Source: Bacteriovoracaceae bacterium
GTDB taxonomy: Bacteria > Bdellovibrionota > Bacteriovoracia > Bacteriovoracales > Bacteriovoracaceae
Length of the DNA: 64,000 bases
Direction of reading: 5' to 3'
Assembly (NCBI GenBank): GCA_019752535.1
Contig: JAIEMA010000023.1
Location: 46,761 to 110,760, forward strand
The translations under genes and the position numbers were made by a program. Shown piece by piece: positions 42,433-51,014 of the stretch. The stretch's first letter is position 1. Every line of letters begins with the position of its first letter. The notes under the pieces were generated by a model. That model saw nothing but the letters and a program-made list of their open reading frames with translations, made no database searches and was not told the origin of the DNA.

Positions 42433-43662
42433 ATGGATTGGGTTTTACTTTCTGAATGGATGAAAACGAATCTACTCACAGTAATCGCCGTAGCGATTAC
42501 TGGGGTTTTGATTTATCACTATGTCATTGAGCGCGATCGCGCAGTAAAACTTTCTAAGAAGTATCGCAATAGTATTTTTGAAGCTCAGTCTCGTATTTTT
42601 CTTAGTGCCACTCAGTATTTGATTTCAGGAAACAAAGATTTAGCGATTAAAGAGTTTTTGAATGCAGTAGATCTCAACAGAGAGACGATTGATACCTACT
42701 TTGCTTTGGGTGGCCTCTTTCGCTCAAATGGTGAGATTGAAAAAGCTATTTCCATTCACCGCTCCCTGATCGCAAGAGAAAGTATTTCTGAAGCCACTCG
42801 TTTGATGGCGCTTAAAGAGCTTGCTGTAGATTTTGATAAAGGTGGCTTTGTTGATAAGGCGATTGAAACGTATAAAGATGTTTTAAAAATCAATCGTGAC
42901 CAACATGATGTCATTCAGGCCCTATGTCGAATATATGAAGACACGGAAGATTGGGATCAAGCCTACAATTATCGCATTATGCTCTCAAAAGTTGGGCACG
43001 AGAATCAAAGTGAAACGATTTCCCATATTCTCGTCCAAAAAGCTAAAACGCAGTTTGAGAAAGGGAACTATCGACAAGCGGCTGAAGATCTCGACGATGC
43101 TTTCAGATTTTCTCCTTCGGTCTCTGCAAAGATCTTAAGACTTAAATTGGATTTGGTTCAAGGCAAGATGGAAGATGCAAACATTCTCCTGATGGAATTG
43201 CTTAAAGAGCATCCGATGTTCTCATCGTTTTTATTTGTCTCTCTCGATGAGGTTCATAAGAATCTTCCGGCTGATTCAGATTACTCTCAACGTCTCACAC
43301 AACTAAAAAAATCATTCTTAGAGATGCAAGATGGCGATCTCATGAGTGCGCCTTCTGTTGTCCTCTCTAAAATTCGATTGTTAAAAGCGACTGATAGATC
43401 ACAAGAGGCTTTTGAATTACTCGATAGATGGATGAAGAATCACGGACAAAGTGATGTTCTCAAAATGGAGTATATCAAGCTCCTAATTGATGTTGGTAGA
43501 GGCCCAGAAGCTCTTGAGCAAACTCAGCAGCTTCTTAAAACGTTACACAGCTCTCTCACTCGTCATTATTGCTCTCAATGTGGCTACAATTCGGATGAGA
43601 TTTTTTGGCGATGTCCACAGTGTCACACATGGGAAACAATTCAATTTAGGTGGAAAGTTTAA
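42433..43662 (+). CDS. lapB: LapB-like TPR protein with rubredoxin-type metal-binding tail
   Basis: A 409-residue protein, close to LapB/YciM length. It has an N-terminal membrane helix (LLTVIAVAITGVLIYHYVI), about eight TPR units (ISGNKDLAIKEFLNAVDLN, GEIEKAISIHRSLI, GFVDKAIETYKDVL), and a C-terminal CSQCGYNSDEIFWRCPQC, the CxxC...CxxC rubredoxin-like tail that defines LapB. In known bacteria LapB controls LpxC turnover and couples lipopolysaccharide synthesis to transport. It follows sppA and its stop overlaps the next gene as TAATG, the start of a run of three unknown envelope genes. Confidence 0.88.
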   Translation: MDWVLLSEWMKTNLLTVIAVAITGVLIYHYVIERDRAVKLSKKYRNSIFEAQSRIFLSATQYLISGNKDLAIKEFLNAVDLNRETIDTYFALGGLFRSNGEIEKAISIHRSLIARESISEATRLMALKELAVDFDKGGFVDKAIETYKDVLKINRDQHDVIQALCRIYEDTEDWDQAYNYRIMLSKVGHENQSETISHILVQKAKTQFEKGNYRQAAEDLDDAFRFSPSVSAKILRLKLDLVQGKMEDANILLMELLKEHPMFSSFLFVSLDEVHKNLPADSDYSQRLTQLKKSFLEMQDGDLMSAPSVVLSKIRLLKATDRSQEAFELLDRWMKNHGQSDVLKMEYIKLLIDVGRGPEALEQTQQLLKTLHSSLTRHYCSQCGYNSDEIFWRCPQCHTWETIQFRWKV

Positions 43663-44045
43663 TGAAAGCGTTATGGCTTTTTTTATTACTCTCAATCAAT
43701 GTAGGTGCTGAAGTGAAAGCTGTTGGAGTTTTTTACTTCAATCCTTTCTTGGGTCATGTTCATCAATCTCCTGCTCGCCGCTCTCCAAGCTTGACGACTA
43801 TTCAATGTGGTCACCCACTAAAAGTCATTGAAGATCCCAACGTCACTGTCAGTGATGAGTGGTCTTATGTTTCTGTAGCTGACTGGAAGGGGTTTGTTTG
43901 GAAAAAACATCTCACAACCAAGCGACCAGATTGTTTCCAATCGAGATACCCCAAGTTTTATGATGCACTTTCTCTCGATCTTGCTGAACTCTTTTATTGG
44001 GGCCGATTGCATGATCACTGGGAAGAGGGAGTAGCGAAGCCATGA
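43662..44045 (+). CDS. Small exported SH3-like protein
   Basis: ATG 43662 overlaps the lapB stop by one base; the track's 43650 start reads into lapB. A signal peptide (KALWLFLLLSINVGA) is followed by 110 residues. The pattern SPARRSPSLTTIQCGHPLKVIED, then WSYVSVADWKGFVWKKHL, is that of a bacterial SH3 domain (start strand, cysteine-Gly turn, W-x-x-V and G-W/F-V). Such domains bind cell-wall peptides. It overlaps the next gene by four bases. A second cysteine (RPDCFQ) could pair with the first. Confidence 0.65.
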   Translation: MKALWLFLLLSINVGAEVKAVGVFYFNPFLGHVHQSPARRSPSLTTIQCGHPLKVIEDPNVTVSDEWSYVSVADWKGFVWKKHLTTKRPDCFQSRYPKFYDALSLDLAELFYWGRLHDHWEEGVAKP

Positions 44046-44914
44046 AAATATTATTTTTACTCTTATTTTCTTTTAACTCCCTGGCACAAAACTCCACAAC
44101 CTTGCCTCAAGAGAAAGAGTTAGACGTTGTCGATTTTCAAAACGTAAAAGATGTTTTGAAAAAAGATGGTCTCATGCAAGAGGTTCAAAAAAAGAAAAAA
44201 GAAGTTTTGAAAATAAAAGAGATACGCTCTGATGAAGAGAAAAAACTCTATAATTGGCCAACGGATAATGAGTTTTGGCCGATCGCTACGGAGTATTGGC
44301 TAGTAAAACAAGCTCCAACTTTAATGTGGGACTTCGATCGTCCAGACTATGGTCTGACACAATCATTTGCCTCAATTCTTAAAACTGTTGGATACATTCA
44401 AAAGCGCTTTAGGCTGTTGGCCATTGATTCTCCATCACCTGCCCATTTATCTCTACCCTGGACGAGTGATGAATTGTGTCTCGTTTTCTCTGTTCCTTTT
44501 GCTCGCTCCATGGATCTAAGTAAGCTTGAGATTTCTCTTCTGCTTCTCGAAGATGTTCTGAGAATGGAAGAGGGATGGCTTAAAGATTTTGCAACACCTG
44601 CTAACTTGAAAGACCTATTAGGTTCAAATTTCAAAGACAAAAAACCGGACCTAACTCCTATTTTTGAAGTCTCTAAAGGCTACACAAAATTTATTCAAGA
44701 GAAGGGTTTTAGTTTTCAACAGCAATTCACTATCACAAAAAAGATGAGTGCTATCCTTAAGCCACATCCTGAATTGTGGAATGCCTACGTTCGTTTGCTT
44801 GGAAAAATTGATCGTTTAGTGAAAGGGAATCAAGTTTTTAGCTCCTACGTGAAGCTCTATCCTTCTCCTGAAATGCAAATCCGCTGGCTAGCTCCTGAGG
44901 AAAAAATTCTGTGA
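44042..44914 (+). CDS. Exported protein of unknown function in the lapB-tol cluster
   Basis: A 290-residue protein with a signal peptide (KILFLLLFSFNSLA). A charged helix (VQKKKKEVLKIKEIRSDEEKK) follows, then a globular section with several Trp residues (NEFWPIATEYWLVKQ, LMWDFDRPDYGL). The second half is helical (LSKLEISLLLLEDVLRMEEGW). I recognise no family and see no catalytic motif. It is coupled by four-base overlaps to the SH3-like gene before and the membrane-protein gene after, so all three are translated together with lapB. Confidence 0.65.
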   Translation: MKILFLLLFSFNSLAQNSTTLPQEKELDVVDFQNVKDVLKKDGLMQEVQKKKKEVLKIKEIRSDEEKKLYNWPTDNEFWPIATEYWLVKQAPTLMWDFDRPDYGLTQSFASILKTVGYIQKRFRLLAIDSPSPAHLSLPWTSDELCLVFSVPFARSMDLSKLEISLLLLEDVLRMEEGWLKDFATPANLKDLLGSNFKDKKPDLTPIFEVSKGYTKFIQEKGFSFQQQFTITKKMSAILKPHPELWNAYVRLLGKIDRLVKGNQVFSSYVKLYPSPEMQIRWLAPEEKIL

Positions 44915-45747
44915 ACACAGAGCCTCAAAACATCGACGAATTTAAGCGTAATATTCGATGGTGGCTCTTCTACATTGCCATCCAAGTGATTGCTCACATC
45001 TCACTCAGTTCTGTGGGAGCTTTTTTTCATTTCCTGCTAGATCACGAAATCTCACTTGTTGAGGGTTGGCTTCACAACAATGGATGGGAGCTTGCTGTTG
45101 CTTCCAAAGTTTTAGCTTTCTGGATCGTTTATAAATTGCTTAAAGTGAGACTTTATCAACCGTTAAGAGTTCGGGATTATTTTGGCGATTTGTGGCGCTT
45201 ACCTGATCAGCGAGCCGTTGTTTTAGCTTTCTTTTTAAATATTTTATTTTGGTTAGTGGCCCAACCAGTGCTTCAGACCCAAAACCAGTCTTATTGGGCT
45301 TTTCATTTTGTCTCTTACTTTGGCATCGGCCTTTGGTTTCTCTCCGATTTTCTTGTTGCTTCAATTCTTCAAGATCTCTTTCCCATCACAATCAAGAAAT
45401 TTGAAAATATAAGAATTTTTATTTATTTAATTGGTTTCTCTTTATCATTTCGACTCGTAGTACCTGACTATTTTGGCACCTTCTTTGTCATGTTGTTACA
45501 CTTCTGCTCGCTATTGCTGCTGAGTGGAATACGTTTGCAAAATATTGGAAATGTTGTCGTCTATTTAGCTTTAGTTGTTTCACCCTTTGCTGCCTTCTTT
45601 GGCATTGATCCTATTTGGGGAGCTGATTTCTCTCCTTTCAAGTTTCAACATCTGCCGAGCGTACCTTTTCTTCTGATATTTTGGATGTTATCGTTGGCCT
45701 ATTATCGATACCGTCATCGCTGGCGCTGGCCATTCTCTCTAGGTTAG
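44911..45747 (+). CDS. Polytopic membrane protein of unknown function
   Basis: A 278-residue protein with about seven hydrophobic segments, for example WWLFYIAIQVIAHISLSSVGAF, VVLAFFLNILFWLVAQPVL, FFVMLLHFCSLLLL and VVVYLALVVSPFAAFFGI. The GTG start overlaps the previous stop (GTGA). I recognise no family. Many Trp, His and Phe residues and a polar C-terminus (YRYRHRWRWPFSLG) are notable. It closes the lapB run; tolQ begins 34 bases later with its own strong ribosome site. Confidence 0.65.
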   Translation: MNTEPQNIDEFKRNIRWWLFYIAIQVIAHISLSSVGAFFHFLLDHEISLVEGWLHNNGWELAVASKVLAFWIVYKLLKVRLYQPLRVRDYFGDLWRLPDQRAVVLAFFLNILFWLVAQPVLQTQNQSYWAFHFVSYFGIGLWFLSDFLVASILQDLFPITIKKFENIRIFIYLIGFSLSFRLVVPDYFGTFFVMLLHFCSLLLLSGIRLQNIGNVVVYLALVVSPFAAFFGIDPIWGADFSPFKFQHLPSVPFLLIFWMLSLAYYRYRHRWRWPFSLG

Positions 45748-45781
45748 AGAATTTCCCGCAAGCGACACAAAGGAGTGTGGT

Positions 45782-46480
45782 GTGCACGGGAACTTAAATA
45801 TCTGGGAAATTCTTTGGCAATCAGGTCCAGTGGTAAAAGCTGTGTTACTGATTTTAATTGTTTGCTCTGTTGCCTCATGGGCGATCATCATTCAGAAAAT
45901 GAAAGAGTTCAAAATCATTGATGAGGCCAATCAACATTTCCTTGGTGCTTTTAAAAGCAACGCGAGTATGGGTGAGCTTTTTCAAGCTGCTGTAGGGAAT
46001 CAAGAATCGACAATGGGAATTATGTACCGCAAAGGGTACGAGGAAATTAATCGCCTCAATGAAAAACTCGGCGATAAGAAACATCTTGCAGAGTATTTAA
46101 AAAATCAAAATTTCGTTCCAGTTGAACGTGCTTTAAAGCAAGGTGTCTCTCAGGTTCAGGAAGTTTTGGATCTCCGTATTGCGACTCTGGCCACGATTGG
46201 CTCTGTGGCTCCATTTATCGGATTGTTTGGAACGGTTTGGGGGATCATCGACGCTTTCTCTGGTCTTGCAAGCGGTGGAGGCTCAATTGAAGCGGTCGCT
46301 CCCGGTATTGCGGAAGCCCTAGTGGCCACGGCCGTAGGTCTCGCGGCTGCGATTCCTGCTGTCTGGTTTTATAACAATTTCAACACACGTCTTCAGCGCA
46401 TGCAGAATCAGATGGATGGTTTTGGACAGGACTTTTTGAATTTAGTTGAACGCTCTTTGATAGTTTTACGCAAAGATTAG
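45782..46480 (+). CDS. tolQ: TolQ/ExbB-family proton channel protein
   Basis: A 232-residue MotA/TolQ/ExbB protein. The first helix is VVKAVLLILIVCSVASWAIIIQKM; the conserved pair of helices comes after residue 130 (LATIGSVAPFIGLFGTVWGIIDAF, PGIAEALVATAVGLAAAIPAVWFYN). The GTVWGI and EAL-T motifs are intact. GTG 45782 follows AAGGAG at seven bases. With TolR it uses proton-motive force to energise TolA for outer-membrane constriction at division. Called TolQ rather than ExbB because tolB is in the same operon. Confidence 0.92.
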   Translation: MHGNLNIWEILWQSGPVVKAVLLILIVCSVASWAIIIQKMKEFKIIDEANQHFLGAFKSNASMGELFQAAVGNQESTMGIMYRKGYEEINRLNEKLGDKKHLAEYLKNQNFVPVERALKQGVSQVQEVLDLRIATLATIGSVAPFIGLFGTVWGIIDAFSGLASGGGSIEAVAPGIAEALVATAVGLAAAIPAVWFYNNFNTRLQRMQNQMDGFGQDFLNLVERSLIVLRKD

Positions 46481-46492
46481 TAAAGGATCAAA

Positions 46493-46912
46493 ATGGGATT
46501 TCAGACTGGAAATAGAAAGGGCCCGGTTTCAGATATAAACGTGACTCCACTTGTGGACGTGATGCTTGTTCTGTTGGTTATTTTTATGGTGACCGCTCCC
46601 ATGATGTTTAGTGGGGTTAATTTAAAATTGCCTAAGACAGGTAAGGTCTCCTCTTTAAATTTGCGTCCTGAACTCATCATCCTCTCGGTGACTGCTGGAG
46701 AAGAATATTTCTTAGGTAAAGAGAGAATTCCTAAAGAGACATTGCTTAAAGTCGTCTCTGATAAATTAAAGAGCACCAAGAGTGATGTGATCTATTTGCG
46801 TGCAGACTATGCCTTAAAATATGAAAAAGTGGCAAAGCTCATCTCTGCGCTTAAAAATGCAGGTATTTCAAATATTGCGCTCGTGACTGAGATTGAAAAA
46901 AGTCAGGGGTAG
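46493..46912 (+). CDS. tolR: TolR/ExbD-family protein
   Basis: A 139-residue protein with the TolR/ExbD pattern: a short cytoplasmic start, then SDINVTPLVDVMLVLLVIFMVTAPM, in which the Asp in PLVDVMLVLL is the proton-carrying residue. The periplasmic domain ends VYLRADYALKYEKVAKLISALKNAGISNIALVTE, matching the family's swapped-dimer domain. AAGGATC precedes the ATG 12 bases after tolQ. It pairs with tolQ as the stator of the Tol motor. Confidence 0.92.
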   Translation: MGFQTGNRKGPVSDINVTPLVDVMLVLLVIFMVTAPMMFSGVNLKLPKTGKVSSLNLRPELIILSVTAGEEYFLGKERIPKETLLKVVSDKLKSTKSDVIYLRADYALKYEKVAKLISALKNAGISNIALVTEIEKSQG

Positions 46913-46914
46913 AA

Positions 46915-47718
46915 GTGAAGGCGTTAAATCATCAAAACGAATTTTACTCTGATGATTACAAGTCAAGCTTCATGCTGGCGATCGCTCTCCATTTATTTCT
47001 CATTCTTATCGCTTTCATTGTAGGCCGTGTTCTTCACTCCCAATACTCTAAGGACGCGGGACTTGAGATCATTCAGGCCTCCGTGAGAGTGGATGTTGTC
47101 GGCATGCCTAAGATGACGATTAAAGAGCTCAAAGAATTAGAAGCTTCTCCCGTTGCTCCGGTTGAAGAGCCAAAAATTGTAGAAGCCACAAAAGTCGAAG
47201 AAGTGAAGCCAGAAATTAAGCCTGATGATCTGGTTGTGCCTGATGAATCAGCTCCTAAGAAGAAAAGCCTCACTTCATTTCTCTCGGACTATAGCTCGCA
47301 AAAAGTTAAAGTGGATACGAAGGCGAAAAAGGGTGACAAGACATCAAAGCTTCAGGGTCTTGATAGTCTCATCATCGAAGGAAATAGATTAAGCAAAGGA
47401 ACGGCCCTTGTTGGAACGACTTCTGATATGGCCGACTCCGTGTTTGTGGGTTACGTACAGACACTTCCTGAAAAAGTTCGTGAGCATTGGCGCTTGCCTG
47501 GGTACCTTAAAGAGCAAGAATTGAAGTGCCGGATGCATGTTTGGATTGGCGTTCGAGGTGAAATATTAAAGACCGAGATTCGCGAATCGAGTGGTAATAA
47601 TGAATTTGATACTCGAGCAGAAGCGGCCATACGAGCTGCGGCGCCATTTACTGTCCCACCTCCGGAAGCGGCTCCAAAGCTAGCAACTAGAGGGATTATT
47701 TTGGGCTTTCCCCTTTAA
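46915..47718 (+). CDS. tolA: TolA/TonB-like energy transducer
   Basis: A 267-residue protein: N-terminal membrane helix (FMLAIALHLFLILIAFIVGRVL), a Glu/Lys/Pro-rich periplasmic span of about 100 residues, and a TonB/TolA-type C-terminal domain (REHWRLPGYLKEQELKCRMHVWI, IRESSGNNEFDTRAEAAIRAAAPF). Its place between tolR and tolB makes TolA the likely role. It is short compared with E. coli TolA, mostly through loss of the long helical domain. GTG 46915 starts two bases after the tolR stop. Confidence 0.85.
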   Translation: MKALNHQNEFYSDDYKSSFMLAIALHLFLILIAFIVGRVLHSQYSKDAGLEIIQASVRVDVVGMPKMTIKELKELEASPVAPVEEPKIVEATKVEEVKPEIKPDDLVVPDESAPKKKSLTSFLSDYSSQKVKVDTKAKKGDKTSKLQGLDSLIIEGNRLSKGTALVGTTSDMADSVFVGYVQTLPEKVREHWRLPGYLKEQELKCRMHVWIGVRGEILKTEIRESSGNNEFDTRAEAAIRAAAPFTVPPPEAAPKLATRGIILGFPL

Positions 47719-47727
47719 AGGTTTTAT

Positions 47728-49029
47728 ATGAAGTTATTAATTTTAGCTCTTTGCTTTTTTTCTTCTCTCGCTCTCGCTCAAAATGAGGCGACAGTCTCTG
47801 TCATTGCCGTAGGGGAAGCCCAAGATGAAAAAGATCAAGTTTACTTTGCTCCTGCCAAAGTCAATGGTGTTCTCACTGCAACTCAACAGAAAACGATGGA
47901 TGAAGTCCTCTCGCTGGTCAAAAATGATTTTGCTTTTTATAAGCACCGCTTTGATTTCGCTACATCAAAAACAGCGACAACAGTCAATGTAATGTTTGAT
48001 GTTAAAGGCAGTGATGGTGGAGTGTCGATTCAAGCCGATGTGACAAAAGGCGAAGGCAAAGAGTTAGGATCTGTAAAAATTGTGGCCGGTGGCACCAGTC
48101 TTAGGGATGAAGGGCATAAGCTTTCTGATAAAATCTATCGCTCTATCACTGGAAAAAAATCTGTATTCCTAGAAAAAATTATGTTCGTCTCTGATCGTTC
48201 AACGATGGGGAAGGACACACGCAAAGAACTCTATACAATGGACTTTGATGGCAGAAGAGTAGAGAGGCTCACCTTCTTTAATTCAACGGTGATCTCACCT
48301 TCATTCTCTCCGGATAATAACGATATTATCTTTTCTTTGATACAGTCCCATGTGCAGACGGATCGGAAAAACAAAGAAACAAAAAACATTGATCTTCGCA
48401 TGTATGATAGAAAAACAAAAAAATTCACAACTGTTTCAGGTCATCCAGGAGTGAATTCAGGCGCAGTTTATAGTGCTGATGGTAAGAGTATTTACTTTAC
48501 TCTCACGACTTCGGGTAACGCTGATATCTATGAGATGAATTTAGCCTCAAAAGATTTAAGAAAAATTACTTCTCATTATGCTGATGATGTTGATCCGACC
48601 GTGACAGCTGATGGCAGTAGTATGAGTTTCCTTTCCAATCGTGCAGGTCGTGCTCATATCTATATTATGGATCCTCGCGGGACAGAGAAGAATGTCCGTC
48701 GTGTGAGCTTTGTGGGGCAGTTTAATGCTTCTCCTCGCTACTCACCTGATGGGAAAGACATCGTATTCACTTCATGGGTAGATAATGGATTTGATCTCTA
48801 TCGTATTGATAGTCAGGGAAATAACCTTGTTCGCCTCACGAAAGACTTTGGCTCTAATGAAGAGCCTTGGTGGTCTCCAGATGGCGAATTCATCATTTTT
48901 ACCTCTCAAAGAGTGCTCTCACGCACGAAGGCCATCCAAGATATATACATTATGAACAGGGACGGAGAGGTTTTGGGTCAATTAACCCAAGATTTCGGTC
49001 GCTGCTTCACTCCTCGGTGGACTAACTAG
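47728..49029 (+). CDS. tolB: TolB periplasmic beta-propeller
   Basis: A 433-residue protein with signal peptide (KLLILALCFFSSLALA), an N-terminal alpha/beta domain and about six WD40-like PD40 repeats. The repeats show the typical strings RVERLTFFNSTVISPSFSPD, GAVYSADGKSIYFTLT, DPTVTADGSSMSFLSNRAG, NASPRYSPDGKDIVFTS and EPWWSPDGEFIIFTS. TolB binds TolA and the lipoprotein Pal. No pal or cpoB gene follows within the window, which is unusual for this operon. A weak hairpin lies just after the stop. Confidence 0.92.
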   Translation: MKLLILALCFFSSLALAQNEATVSVIAVGEAQDEKDQVYFAPAKVNGVLTATQQKTMDEVLSLVKNDFAFYKHRFDFATSKTATTVNVMFDVKGSDGGVSIQADVTKGEGKELGSVKIVAGGTSLRDEGHKLSDKIYRSITGKKSVFLEKIMFVSDRSTMGKDTRKELYTMDFDGRRVERLTFFNSTVISPSFSPDNNDIIFSLIQSHVQTDRKNKETKNIDLRMYDRKTKKFTTVSGHPGVNSGAVYSADGKSIYFTLTTSGNADIYEMNLASKDLRKITSHYADDVDPTVTADGSSMSFLSNRAGRAHIYIMDPRGTEKNVRRVSFVGQFNASPRYSPDGKDIVFTSWVDNGFDLYRIDSQGNNLVRLTKDFGSNEEPWWSPDGEFIIFTSQRVLSRTKAIQDIYIMNRDGEVLGQLTQDFGRCFTPRWTN

Positions 49030-49031
49030 TT

Positions 49032-49047
49032 GATTTCTTTAGAAATC
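49032..49047 (+). terminator. Possible weak terminator after tolB
   Basis: GATTTC and GAAATC pair around a TTTA loop three bases after the tolB stop, followed by GTGTAAATTTTTT. The stem is short and AT-rich, so termination would be partial at best. Confidence 0.4.
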
Positions 49048-49173
49048 GTGTAAATTTTTTAAACACCGCATCAAAATAGTCTTGTAATATTTTTAGGCAT
49101 AATGTACTCTTTTCACAGTTACGCATTGCACAAACTGTGTCTTATCACTTTTTTAAGTGTCAAGGAGTTAGCC

Positions 49174-50685
49174 ATGAAAAACGCCACTATTACTAACGAG
49201 TTAGCGGTCCTCAACACTCAGCTTTTGTCTAATCTTGATGAAACAGTCTTCTTCTCTCAGTTGAGCGGATACTTTCAACAAGTAACTGGTGAACATAAGG
49301 TTCAAGTGTACGAAGCGATGGGTGATGGTTCAACTCGTCTTGGCGCTGAAAATGGCCACTCAATAGATGGTGAGATTCTCGCTAAAGGTATCGGTCTCTC
49401 TGGTTATGTTGCTCGTATGAAGAGAGCTTATTATTCAAACAATGTTAAAAGAGATCCAATCACGGCTCACTCTAAGCGTGATGATTCAGTAGAAGCTGAA
49501 CTTGCAGTTCCTGTTATGCACGAAGGTGTTGTCATCGGAACTATCCATATTCAATCAACAAAGAAAGATCGCTCTTTTTCTGAGAAAGATGTAGCAGCGA
49601 TTAACGAAGATCTTAAGAGCTTAGCTGCTCCAATTCGCAACATGCGCCTCTATTTAGTTGCTCGCCACATGGCCCGCGAACTTGAGTCTAAATTGGCTCA
49701 ACGTGAAGTCGAGCGCACTCAAGCTCCACGTTTTGATATCAAGACTGGAACTCAGAATATTGAAGAGCGCGTAAATTTGATTGCTGTCTCTAAATCAATG
49801 CTTGAAACCATTCAGGTTGCTAAAAAGTTAGCGGCTCAGGATTTCCCAATCCTTCTTGATGGTGCCCACGGTTCAGGTAAGAAGATTTTAGCTCGTAAAA
49901 TTCACTTCTGGAGCCATAGAAAGAATGGAGCTTGTGTACTTGTTCACTGTACATCAATGCAGGAAGCTGCTCTTGATATCGAATTATTTGGCAAAAAAGG
50001 GAAGAAGGGAGCATTTGCTGAAGCAAACGGCGGAACTTTGATCCTTGATGATATCGAGGCTTTATCGCACACTCTTCAAGCGAAAATCCTTCGCGCCATG
50101 GTCACTGGCGAAGTGGTTTCTTCAGATAACGAAGAGAAGACAATGATCAACGTAAGAGTGATTGCTACTTGCAAGAGCTCACTTGAAGAAGCTGTGAAGA
50201 AAGGTGAATTTAAAGAAGAGTTATACATTCGCTTGAACTCAATGAATATCAAGGTTGCTCCTTTGCGCCAGCGCCAAGATGACATCAGAGCTTTAGCTGA
50301 GTTTTTCTTGAATCAAAATCGCTCACAAAATGAAGCGAAGATTTTAACGGCCGCTGCTCAAGCGAAACTTGCAGCTTACCACTGGCCAGGAAACGTTCAG
50401 GAATTGAAAGGTATCATCGAGCGCGTTTCGGTTGTCGTTGAAGGTCAATATGTAGACGAGAGCCATCTTCCTGAGTTGCGCCGCGAAGAAGTAAAAGAAG
50501 AAGTTAAAGTAGAAGTGAAATTTGAAGAAGTTCCACTTCATGACCTTGAGAAGACACACATCTTAGCGACTCTTGATCACTTGAGTGGCAATAAAACGCG
50601 CGCTGCGAAGTCTTTGGGCATCACAGTGAAGACGCTTTATAACAAGCTGCACAGCTACGGTTTGATTGAAAACCGTGAAGCTTAA
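49174..50685 (+). CDS. GAF-AAA+-Fis regulator lacking the GAFTGA loop
   Basis: ATG 49174 after AAGGAG at seven bases gives 503 residues. Residues 20-170 look like a GAF sensor domain (LSGYVARMKRAYYSNNVKRD, ELAVPVMHEGVVIGTIHIQS). Residues 205-430 are the AAA+ domain of sigma-54 activators: Walker A GAHGSGKK, Walker B LILDDIEAL (Asp-Asp instead of Asp-Glu), sensor I VRVIATCKSS, arginine region FKEELYIRLNSM and PLRQRQDDI, and YHWPGNVQELKGIIERV. The C-terminus is a Fis HTH (GNKTRAAKSLGITVKTLYNKL). ELFGKKGKKGAFAEANGG shows that the GAFTGA loop is deleted. It may regulate without sigma-54. Confidence 0.87.
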   Translation: MKNATITNELAVLNTQLLSNLDETVFFSQLSGYFQQVTGEHKVQVYEAMGDGSTRLGAENGHSIDGEILAKGIGLSGYVARMKRAYYSNNVKRDPITAHSKRDDSVEAELAVPVMHEGVVIGTIHIQSTKKDRSFSEKDVAAINEDLKSLAAPIRNMRLYLVARHMARELESKLAQREVERTQAPRFDIKTGTQNIEERVNLIAVSKSMLETIQVAKKLAAQDFPILLDGAHGSGKKILARKIHFWSHRKNGACVLVHCTSMQEAALDIELFGKKGKKGAFAEANGGTLILDDIEALSHTLQAKILRAMVTGEVVSSDNEEKTMINVRVIATCKSSLEEAVKKGEFKEELYIRLNSMNIKVAPLRQRQDDIRALAEFFLNQNRSQNEAKILTAAAQAKLAAYHWPGNVQELKGIIERVSVVVEGQYVDESHLPELRREEVKEEVKVEVKFEEVPLHDLEKTHILATLDHLSGNKTRAAKSLGITVKTLYNKLHSYGLIENREA

Positions 50686-50744
50686 GAGCAAAGTTGTGTA
50701 ACTGAGAGCAAAAAAGTATTATTGAGATTCCCCAAGGAGCTTGT

Positions 50745-50960
50745 ATGAGCAAAACGATTGTAGAAGATAAAACAGTAGAAGCCGCACCGGAAGTGATGAC
50801 TTTAAAAAACTTTCGTACGAATAATGAAGATATCGAAACTTTTTACCGCTTTGTTCATGATAATGATGTTCGCCGTGAAGCAGGAATGTTGATCCAGTAT
50901 GCAATGGATAAACTTCGCAAAGCTCGCAAGAACAAAAGAGCAGCTAAAACGTTACAGTAA
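50745..50960 (+). CDS. Small basic-tailed protein of unknown function
   Basis: A 71-residue protein with AAGGAG five bases before the ATG. It has an acidic start (KTIVEDKTVEAAPE), a middle helix (NNEDIETFYRFVHDNDVRREAGMLIQYAM), and a strongly basic end (KLRKARKNKRAAKTLQ). No family is recognised. It follows the GAF-AAA+-Fis gene by about 60 bases and is followed by a hairpin, so it may be the last gene of that transcript. A nucleic-acid or protein-binding accessory is a reasonable guess for such a tail. Confidence 0.65.
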   Translation: MSKTIVEDKTVEAAPEVMTLKNFRTNNEDIETFYRFVHDNDVRREAGMLIQYAMDKLRKARKNKRAAKTLQ

Positions 50961-50982
50961 TATTTCACAAATTTTTATGGAG

Positions 50983-51001
50983 GGGGCCAAGGTTTGGCCC
51001 C
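50983..51001 (+). terminator. Hairpin terminator or leader hairpin before the HD gene
   Basis: GGGGCCAA, loop GGT and TTGGCCCC form an 8-bp perfect stem followed by TTTTCTTT. It works as an intrinsic terminator for the small gene, but it ends only 13 bases before the next start codon, so it could also be a control element of that gene. Confidence 0.75.
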
Positions 51002-51014
51002 TTTTCTTTGAAAC

